From Candidatus Hydrogenedentota bacterium (GTDB taxonomy: Bacteria; Hydrogenedentota; Hydrogenedentia; Hydrogenedentales; CAITNO01), in contig SKQZ01000008.1 in the NCBI GenBank assembly GCA_007118765.1, forward strand, positions 1-15,030: a DNA stretch of 15,030 nucleotides. Reading direction: 5' to 3'. The notes under the pieces are model-generated. The model was not told the origin of the DNA, ran no database searches, and was given only the letters and a program-made list of their open reading frames with translations. Positions 1-4,863 of this stretch are shown here, piece after piece (the stretch's first letter is position 1; each line of letters starts with the position of its first letter). The position numbers were made by a program, and so were the translations under genes.

Positions 1-136
1 ACTTTGCTTGCCCGCCGACTTCGACGTGTACTAACACGCTGTCAGCCGGCGGCCTACGCAAAGCACCTGCTCTGGCGCAATCTTCACAGGCTCACGACGA
101 AACCTGATGAAATATCCGGGCTGAAAGGGGAACCAC
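1..136. other. Non-coding leader upstream of uppP
   Basis: No convincing coding region is visible in these bases. A weak sigma70-like pair lies at 4-9 (TTGCTT) and 27-32 (TGTACT) with a 17-base spacer, matching consensus at 3/6 and 4/6 positions, so it is only suggestive. A small hairpin (CGTGT/ACACG with a 4-base loop, 25-38) overlaps the same place. The window begins inside this region, so an upstream gene or a larger regulatory element may be cut off. Confidence 0.4.
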
Positions 137-931
137 ATGGAAGTCATGAAGGTTATCATATTGGGGTTCGTGGAAGGGTTGACGGAGTTTATTCCGGTAA
201 GCAGCACCGGTCATTTGATCCTGCTGGAAGAGGTTTTTACGCTGGGCGGCGGGCCGGGATTCCGCGAGACTTTTATGATAGTCATCCAGCTGCCCGCCAT
301 ACTGGCGGTGGTGTTTTATTTCTGGTCGCGGCTGTGGCCCTTTCATGCGACGGTGGACACCTTTGAGACCTGTGTGTTGTGGATCAAGATAGGCGTTGCA
401 TTTTTGCCTGCCGCGGTTATTGGCGTGTTGTTGCACAGCACGATAGAGGCGTGGCTGTTCGGCTCAACCACGGTGGCGCTGGCGCTGGTGATTGGCGGTT
501 TCGCCTTGCTGGGGCTTGAGGCCTCCTCCATGAAGCCGCGCTATCTTGATGCCAACGAGATCACCTTTGGCGCGGCGTTGGGCATCGGGTTCTTTCAGTG
601 CCTTGCCATGATTCCGGGCACATCGCGATCGGCCGCCACGATCATTGGCGCCATGGTGCTGGGCGCGAACCGCCGCGCCGCCGCCGAGTTTTCCTTTTTT
701 CTGGCGATACCGACCATGGTTGGCGCCACGGTGTATCAAACCTATCGCACGGGGCTGAATCTGACGGGCGTCGAATGGGCATACATCGGGCTGGGCGGTT
801 TTGTGGCGTTTGTTACGGCCTACGTGGTGGTGGCGGCGTTCATGAACTATATACGCCGCCGCAGTTTCAGGCCGTTCGGCTATTATCGCATTCTCGTGGG
901 CCTGTTGATTCTGCTGATCGCGCTGCTTTGA
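137..931 (+). CDS. uppP: Undecaprenyl-diphosphatase (UppP/BacA family)
   Basis: Integral membrane enzyme that removes one phosphate from undecaprenyl pyrophosphate. It recycles the lipid carrier used for peptidoglycan and other envelope polymers, and in other bacteria its overproduction gives bacitracin resistance. The 264-residue length is normal for the family. The first signature runs from E13 to H26: the ExxxE pair (E13, E17) is followed by PVSSTGH (20-26). The second signature, PGTSRSAAT, lies at 160-168 and carries the catalytic-type arginine R164. The rest is a series of hydrophobic segments, about eight by eye. The ATG at 137 is preceded by AAAGGGG at good spacing. The gene stands alone on its strand and converges on the CrtI-like gene, with stop codons separated by three bases, so there is no room for a dedicated terminator. 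Family assignment is firm. Confidence 0.95.
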   Translation: MEVMKVIILGFVEGLTEFIPVSSTGHLILLEEVFTLGGGPGFRETFMIVIQLPAILAVVFYFWSRLWPFHATVDTFETCVLWIKIGVAFLPAAVIGVLLHSTIEAWLFGSTTVALALVIGGFALLGLEASSMKPRYLDANEITFGAALGIGFFQCLAMIPGTSRSAATIIGAMVLGANRRAAAEFSFFLAIPTMVGATVYQTYRTGLNLTGVEWAYIGLGGFVAFVTAYVVVAAFMNYIRRRSFRPFGYYRILVGLLILLIALL

Positions 932-934
932 GGG

Positions 935-2413
935 TTATGCGTGCTCCTGTGACACCAGATTTGCCGAGATGCGTCCCGACTCGTAGATGGTGGGCAAGCC
1001 GCTGCCGGGATGGGTGCCGCCGCCGACCAGATAACAGTGGTCAATCTCTTCAAAGCGATTGTGGGGTCGGAAATAAAGCATTTGGCCGAGATTATGCGCA
1101 AGGTTAAAGGTGGCGCCGAAGTAGATGTCGTTCGCCTGCCAGTCTGCGGGGGTGATGCACTTTTCAACTTCGATGTGGCTATCAATATCAGTCATGCCCG
1201 TGCGCGTTTTGATTAGCGACAAGACCCGGTCGCGCATGGGTGCGCGTTCCTGTTCCCAATCCACCGGGCCGGTGGCGTTGGGCGCGGGTACCAGCACATA
1301 AATCGCCGATTTGCCTTCGGGCGCGAGGGTGGGATCGGTGACGCCCGCATTCCGCACATAAAACGAGCAATCCGCCGAAAGCTGTTTGCGACGGGTAATG
1401 TCATTGATATTGGCGTGATAATCGTCCGCGAAATAAATGGCGTGATGCGGGTCGTCATACGTTTTGTTCACGCCCAGATAGAGCATAAAGGTGGAACAGG
1501 AATACCGTTTTCGTTGCAGCCGCGCCGCCGTATACTTGCGCAGCGTGTTCGGCGCAAACAGGGTGGTCATGGCATGGGCAAAATCGGCGTTGATGATGAC
1601 GACGTCTCCCTGCACCGTTTCGCCGTTTTCCAGCAGCAAGCCCGTTGCACGGCCGTTTTGCGTCTGTATCTGTTTCACGGGCGTGTTGCAGTGTATCTGT
1701 CCGCCGTGCTCCTCGACGACACGCGCCATGGCCTGCGATATTTTCGACAGGCCGCCGCGCACGTGTTCCACGCCAAATTCATGTTCAATGAAGGGGATCA
1801 TGGCGAAGGCGGCGGGACATTCCCAGGGCGACATGCCGAGGTATTTGGTTTGGAAACAGAAACAGGTGCGCAGGATGTCGGGACGAAAGTAGCCCCGCAA
1901 CACGTCATACACGGAGCGGCCCACCGAAAGATGGGGCAATGCACGCAGCAAGGGCGCGGCCACCATGTCGGTCAACGAAGAATAGGGTTTTTCCAGGCAG
2001 GGTTTCATCGCCTTGAACCGAGCCGCCTCACGCTTCAGAAACCTGTCGAACCCGGGCGCTTCGCCGGGAAAGGCGTCGGCAATGCGATCGCGCATGACGT
2101 CATGGTCGCGTGACATATCCAGCGTTTTCTCGCGAAACGCCAGCCGGTACATGGGTTCCAGCTGACAGATGTCGAGATAGTTGTTTATGTCGCGTCCCGC
2201 CTCGGCAAAGACCTCGTCAAGGACAAAGCGCATCATGAGGAATGTGGGGCCGATGTCGAAGCGATAGCCGTCAATCTCAAAATGAGCGTTGCGCCCGCCC
2301 ACCTGCGCCTGCTTTTCGTAAATGGAAACGTCAAAGCCGCGCTTGGCCAGAATCATGCCTGCGGTTAAACCGCCGGGGCCTGCGCCCACAATCAACACCC
2401 GTTTTGCCGTCAT
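935..2413 (-). CDS. CrtI-type phytoene desaturase / carotenoid oxidoreductase
   Basis: FAD-dependent amine-oxidase-fold enzyme of the carotenoid desaturase/oxidase group (CrtI, CrtN, CrtP, CrtD and relatives), normally peripheral to the cytoplasmic membrane. The 492-residue length is typical. The N-terminal dinucleotide-binding loop GAGPGGL is at 10-16, followed by E33, which usually binds the adenosine ribose, and by GGR (39-41). The C-terminal FAD/substrate signature is intact at about 461-485, including GGGTHPGSGLP and ESGR. The sequence does not reveal which desaturation or oxidation it carries out, and no phytoene synthase, cyclase or other carotenoid gene lies in the window. The ATG at 2413 has an AAGGAA ribosome site. 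It starts 57 bases after the stop of the Rrf2 regulator on the same strand, so the two are probably co-transcribed, regulator first. A catabolic or polyene-modifying role outside carotenoids is possible. Confidence 0.88.
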   Translation of the reverse strand: MTAKRVLIVGAGPGGLTAGMILAKRGFDVSIYEKQAQVGGRNAHFEIDGYRFDIGPTFLMMRFVLDEVFAEAGRDINNYLDICQLEPMYRLAFREKTLDMSRDHDVMRDRIADAFPGEAPGFDRFLKREAARFKAMKPCLEKPYSSLTDMVAAPLLRALPHLSVGRSVYDVLRGYFRPDILRTCFCFQTKYLGMSPWECPAAFAMIPFIEHEFGVEHVRGGLSKISQAMARVVEEHGGQIHCNTPVKQIQTQNGRATGLLLENGETVQGDVVIINADFAHAMTTLFAPNTLRKYTAARLQRKRYSCSTFMLYLGVNKTYDDPHHAIYFADDYHANINDITRRKQLSADCSFYVRNAGVTDPTLAPEGKSAIYVLVPAPNATGPVDWEQERAPMRDRVLSLIKTRTGMTDIDSHIEVEKCITPADWQANDIYFGATFNLAHNLGQMLYFRPHNRFEEIDHCYLVGGGTHPGSGLPTIYESGRISANLVSQEHA

Positions 2414-2470
2414 CAGGCGAATTCCTTCTTGTATGCGACACGGGCATCATGCGCGGGAAGGCGGCGGGGG

Positions 2471-2908
2471 CTAAATGGAATAATCCAAGACCTGGCGGTT
2501 TTCTTCCGTTTGTTGGCGTCGGGCCAATTCGGCAAGGCTTACTTCCTGCAGGTGTGCTTGCAGCGCCTCGTTCGCCCCCTTGAAAATTTCGCGCAACGCG
2601 CACGTGTCAGGATCAGAACAACAATAGGTGACATCCGCACAGTCTGCGATTTCAATGGGGCCGTCCAGCGCGGTTACAATCTCCGCAAGATCAATGTTCT
2701 CGGGGTTGTGCGCCAATACGAATTTGCCCTTGGCGCCGCGGATGGATGTCACAAGGTTGGCATTGCGCAGCCGCGCCATCAATTGTTCAAGATACGCGGC
2801 GGGCAGGTTCTGGCTTTCGGCAATGCTGCGGCCCGTGGCGCCTTCGGGATTCTGCGCCAATGCGATCATGGCGCGAAGCCCGTATCTGGCTCGTGTAGAC
2901 ATTTTCAT
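2471..2908 (-). CDS. Rrf2-family transcriptional regulator, probable Fe-S sensor
   Basis: Winged-helix DNA-binding repressor/activator of the Rrf2 family (IscR, NsrR, RirA, CymR). The N-terminus MSTRARYGLRAM and the helix-turn-helix around residues 24-50 (IAESQNLPAAYLEQLMARL) are typical, with the wing near R57-G61. Residues C90, C96, C97 and C103 form a CX5CCX5C cluster in the place where IscR and NsrR bind an iron-sulfur cluster, so a redox, iron or NO signal is plausible. The double cysteine leaves open which three are ligands. The chosen ATG at 2908 has AGGG upstream and gives 145 residues; the ATG at 2902 gives 143, and a longer start at 2947 would add residues not typical of the family. 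It lies directly upstream of the CrtI-like gene on the same strand and diverges from nikR. An inverted repeat overlapping its start suggests self-regulation. It is not clearly IscR: no isc/suf genes are nearby. Confidence 0.9.
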   Translation of the reverse strand: MKMSTRARYGLRAMIALAQNPEGATGRSIAESQNLPAAYLEQLMARLRNANLVTSIRGAKGKFVLAHNPENIDLAEIVTALDGPIEIADCADVTYCCSDPDTCALREIFKGANEALQAHLQEVSLAELARRQQTEENRQVLDYSI

Positions 2909-2921
2909 AGTGGCCCTATGA
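2905..2921. promoter_or_regulatory. Inverted repeat over the Rrf2-gene start (candidate operator)
   Basis: TCATAG, a 5-base centre (TGGCC) and CTATGA form a perfect 6+6 inverted repeat. On the minus strand it overlaps a TATCAT -10-like hexamer (2918-2923) and the proposed start codon of the Rrf2 gene. Rrf2 regulators are known to bind dyad sites near their own promoters, so an autoregulatory operator is a reasonable inference. The divergent nikR gene begins about 94 bases away and could share control. If the -10 is correct, the message would begin only a few bases before the ATG. Confidence 0.4.
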
Positions 2922-2955
2922 TACCCGATGGTGCGTTCCCTGCGCAAACATCAGG

Positions 2956-2985
2956 TTGTACGTGGCGCACAGGGTCGGCTACACT
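2956..2985 (+). promoter_or_regulatory. Weak sigma70-like promoter for nikR
   Basis: TTGTAC (2956-2961) and TACACT (2980-2985) are separated by 18 bases and lie about 30 bases before the nikR start. The -35 matches consensus at 3/6 positions and the -10 at 4/6. Position is good but the match is modest. No clear copy of the GTATGA-N16-TCATAC dyad bound by E. coli NikR is seen. Confidence 0.3.
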
Positions 2986-3001
2986 ATCGGCATCCATCCA
3001 C

Positions 3002-3007
3002 AGGAGA
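3002..3007 (+). promoter_or_regulatory. Ribosome binding site that fixes the nikR start
   Basis: AGGAGA lies seven bases before the ATG at 3015. This favours the 138-residue form, which begins MADLMRVSF, over an upstream in-frame ATG at 2928. That longer start would add a non-homologous N-terminus running through the intergenic region. Confidence 0.75.
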
Positions 3008-3014
3008 GCTTGTC

Positions 3015-3431
3015 ATGGCAGATTTGATGCGGGTCAGTTTTACGATTGAACGCCGGTTGTATGAGGAGTTGGAGCGGCTGTTGGCCACCACCGAATACGG
3101 CAACCGTTCCGAGTTTATTCGGGATCTGGTGCGAGAACGGATTGTGCGCGATTCATGGCGGCGCAATGAAGAGGCGGTGGGCACCATCACAATGGTATAC
3201 AACCACCATCAACGCGATCTCAGCGGCGCACTTACCAGTTTGCAGCACGAACATCACGACGCCATTCTTGTCACCACCCATGTCCATCTGACCCATGATT
3301 TGTGCGTGGAAACCATTATTGTGCGGGGACATGCGCAAAGCATAGAACAGCTGGCGGATGAATTGCGGCGCAACAAAGGGGTGCTCCATGTCGCCGTTTC
3401 CATGAGTTCCACCGGGCAACGGCTGAAGTAG
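3015..3431 (+). CDS. nikR: NikR-type nickel-responsive transcriptional regulator
   Basis: Cytoplasmic metal-dependent regulator with an N-terminal ribbon-helix-helix DNA-binding domain (residues 4-47, with the NRSEFIRDLVRE helix at 30-41) and a C-terminal ACT-like metal-sensing domain. All four high-affinity nickel ligands of E. coli NikR (H76, H87, H89, C95) appear conserved, here as H78, H89, H91 and C97 within THVHLTHDLC (88-97). The 138-residue length is normal. In known cases Ni-NikR represses nickel uptake or controls urease/hydrogenase genes. No nickel transporter or nickel enzyme is in this window, so its targets are elsewhere. It diverges from the Rrf2 gene and converges on the small unknown gene. 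Cobalt or another metal as the physiological signal cannot be excluded, since homologues vary. Confidence 0.93.
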   Translation: MADLMRVSFTIERRLYEELERLLATTEYGNRSEFIRDLVRERIVRDSWRRNEEAVGTITMVYNHHQRDLSGALTSLQHEHHDAILVTTHVHLTHDLCVETIIVRGHAQSIEQLADELRRNKGVLHVAVSMSSTGQRLK

Positions 3432-3436
3432 CACGA

Positions 3437-3453
3437 CGCCTGTCTGTCAGGCG
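3437..3453 (+). terminator. Short hairpin after nikR (weak terminator candidate)
   Basis: A perfect 6-bp stem (CGCCTG/CAGGCG) with a 5-base loop begins six bases after the nikR stop and lies between two convergent genes. There is no U-tract on either strand (the + strand continues CATCCCCC), so it is not a classical intrinsic terminator. It could act as an mRNA 3'-end stabiliser or be chance. Confidence 0.25.
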
Positions 3454-3470
3454 CATCCCCCACGTTACCG

Positions 3471-3692
3471 TTACGCTTCGTCCCACAACCGCGTAAATTC
3501 GGCGGCGTCGGCCTTTTGCAGTTTTTCCGGCTGATAAATCTTCTTGACAATGGGATCGCTGATGCGGTCGGTTTCGCCCGTTTCCGGAATATGTGTCATC
3601 TGCCGCTGAATGACGCCTGCATCGTCACATTCGTAGTATGTCCATGCGTTGCCCTTGCCGGGGACATATTGCGCGGTCTTGAAGTAGGTCAT
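3471..3692 (-). CDS. Small protein of unknown function (73 aa)
   Basis: I do not recognise a named family. The 73-residue product is soluble, with no signal peptide or membrane segment. It starts MTYFKTAQYVPGKGNAWTYY and continues with ECDDAG, then a Pro/Thr-rich turn (IPETGE) and an acidic, amphipathic C-terminus ending EFTRLWDEA. One cysteine is present. The Tyr/Trp-rich start reads as an antiparallel beta sheet followed by a helix, which is an inference from pattern only. The ATG at 3692 is preceded by AGGAAAG at normal spacing, and codon use resembles the neighbours, so it is likely real. It is transcribed away from thyX and converges on nikR. Its upstream region holds -10-like hexamers (3759-3769) and a strong hairpin. 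No function is proposed. Confidence 0.72.
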   Translation of the reverse strand: MTYFKTAQYVPGKGNAWTYYECDDAGVIQRQMTHIPETGETDRISDPIVKKIYQPEKLQKADAAEFTRLWDEA

Positions 3693-3758
3693 GCTGTATT
3701 CTTTCCTGATGGTTGCGCTTCCAGAACATCGTGTCGCCCCACTGGCGCGATTACAGTT

Positions 3759-3769
3759 ATTGTATCATA
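3759..3769 (-). promoter_or_regulatory. Overlapping -10-like hexamers upstream of the 73-aa gene
   Basis: Read on the minus strand, this stretch gives TATGAT and, overlapping it, TACAAT; each matches TATAAT at 5/6 positions. No good -35 is found at the right distance, because that place is occupied by the GC hairpin at 3770-3793. It may be an activator-dependent promoter or a chance match. The leader would be about 60-70 bases. Confidence 0.3.
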
Positions 3770-3793
3770 CGCGCATCGCCCCGGCGATGTGCG
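3770..3793. repeat. Strong GC-rich inverted repeat in the divergent region
   Basis: Two 11-base arms, CGCGCATCGCC and GGCGATGTGCG, are separated by CC. They pair fully apart from one G-U wobble (as RNA) or one mismatch (as DNA). No T-tract follows on either strand, so it is not a standard terminator. It sits immediately upstream of the -10-like hexamers for the minus-strand 73-aa gene, where a -35 element would be, which suits a protein-binding site. It would also fold in any transcript reading through. Confidence 0.6.
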
Positions 3794-3842
3794 CCGCGCA
3801 CCAACGACTAATAAAATTGTGATAATTGAGCATACGCGGCGC

Positions 3843-3864
3843 AAAAAACAAGGCCTTGTTTTTT
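3843..3864. repeat. Perfect 22-bp palindrome upstream of thyX (operator candidate)
   Basis: AAAAAACAAGG (3843-3853) is followed at once by its exact reverse complement (3854-3864), with no spacer. The right arm overlaps the proposed thyX -35 element (3856-3861), the usual place for a repressor site. As RNA it would form an A/U-rich stem with a GGCC tip followed by GGGG, so intrinsic termination on the + strand is unlikely. The A6/T6 tracts would also bend DNA. A dimeric regulator site is the best reading, though the protein is unknown. Confidence 0.6.
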
Positions 3865-3884
3865 GGGGACGATTCAGGCATAAT
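3856..3884 (+). promoter_or_regulatory. Candidate sigma70-type promoter for thyX-nrdJ
   Basis: TTGTTT (3856-3861) and CATAAT (3879-3884) are separated by 17 bases. The -35 matches at 3/6 and the -10 at 5/6. Transcription would start near 3891 and give a leader of about 95 bases. The -35 lies inside the 22-bp palindrome, implying control by a bound protein. A six-codon open frame (3951-3971, starting ATGGAG) ends 15 bases before thyX and might be a leader peptide, but it has no other support. Confidence 0.45.
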
Positions 3885-3986
3885 TCCAGATGTTGTGTTG
3901 TTCTGTTCGGAGAACGCAAAATAGTGGGTCGCATCGAGTATGCGTCGGTAATGGAGAGATTTGTTTTGTAATCAAAGGGACTGCCC

Positions 3987-4769
3987 GTGAAATCAGTAGA
4001 ACCGAAGGTATTTTTGGTGGGAGAGACGCGCCTTGCAGAAGAAGGATTGCAGGCGTACTTGGCGCATGTGGGTGCGCCCGACTGGCACAGTGACGCGCCG
4101 AGCGACAGCGAATTGTTGTGCGAAGTGATGGGGCGTTTGTGCTACCGCAGCTTTGAGCCGGGGTTGAATCCCAACGTGACGCGCGTGCGCGAGGGCAACG
4201 CGCCGTATTTGGCGAACATTGTGGAGGTGGGCCACGGGAGCGTGCTGGAGCATGGCTCGGTGAACTTTATTTTTGCGGACGTAAGCCGCGTGGTGACCCA
4301 TGAGCTGGTGCGCCACCGCACGGGCACGGCCATTTCGCAGGAATCGCTGCGGTTTGTGCGTCTGGACGCGCTTTCGGCCTATGTGCCGATGCATATACGC
4401 GAGAGCGAAGCGGGCATGGAGATTTTTGCGCGCACCTTTGAACAGCTGGAAACGATACAGCGCGAGCTGGCGCGACTGTATGAAATTGATGATGCAAAGA
4501 ACTTTACCGAGAAAAAGAAGCTGACCTCGGCGTTCCGACGGATGGCGCCCATCGGCGTGGCCACGACCATCGGCTGGTCGTGCAATTTCCGCACGTTGCG
4601 GCATGTCATTGAGATGCGCACTGATCCGCATGCCGAGGAAGAGATTCGGCTGCTTTTCGGCAAGGTGTATCAGCTGGTGCAGGAGCGGTATCCCAACTTG
4701 TTCGCGGATTATCAGGTGGAACAGGTGGACGGGTTGCCCTGGGTGAAGACCGCCCACGGGAAAGTGTAA
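3987..4769 (+). CDS. thyX: Flavin-dependent thymidylate synthase ThyX
   Basis: Converts dUMP to dTMP with methylene-tetrahydrofolate, FAD and NADPH, replacing ThyA in organisms that lack it. The GTG start gives 260 residues, slightly long for ThyX (about 220-250), and has AAAGGGA upstream. The signature starts at R109-H110-R111 and runs to S120, preceded by SRVVTHELV. It therefore has eight residues between RHR and Ser rather than the more common seven; I recall both spacings being accepted for ThyX. HGSVLEH lies before it and a substrate/flavin-site motif, LRHVIEMRTDPHAEEEIR, lies at about 206-223. Active enzyme is a cytoplasmic homotetramer. nrdJ follows on the same strand after 94 bases, so the pair links deoxynucleotide and thymidylate supply. 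The gene diverges from the 73-aa gene. Assignment is firm. Confidence 0.95.
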   Translation: MKSVEPKVFLVGETRLAEEGLQAYLAHVGAPDWHSDAPSDSELLCEVMGRLCYRSFEPGLNPNVTRVREGNAPYLANIVEVGHGSVLEHGSVNFIFADVSRVVTHELVRHRTGTAISQESLRFVRLDALSAYVPMHIRESEAGMEIFARTFEQLETIQRELARLYEIDDAKNFTEKKKLTSAFRRMAPIGVATTIGWSCNFRTLRHVIEMRTDPHAEEEIRLLFGKVYQLVQERYPNLFADYQVEQVDGLPWVKTAHGKV

Positions 4770-4808
4770 CGGGCGGCAGCGTCGTGCGGCCTTTGTTGAG
4801 AAGTTTTT

Positions 4809-4824
4809 CCGGCGTGTGTGCCGG
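4809..4824 (+). other. Small hairpin in the thyX-nrdJ gap
   Basis: CCGGC and GCCGG pair around a GTGTGT loop, with TTTTT just before and TTATGT just after. The T-tract is on the wrong side for a + strand terminator, so the two genes are probably co-transcribed and the hairpin may tune readthrough or mRNA ends. The whole 94-base gap is too short for a cobalamin riboswitch, and no B12-box-like sequence or NrdR box was seen. Confidence 0.35.
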
Positions 4825-4863
4825 TTATGTATAGCAAGCGTTTGGAGTAAGGGAGTTTGTGTT

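Noticed and set aside
4770..4863. Possible cobalamin riboswitch upstream of the B12-dependent reductase
   Set aside because: The gap is only 94 bases and shows no B12-box-like sequence or multi-stem layout; known elements need about 200 bases.
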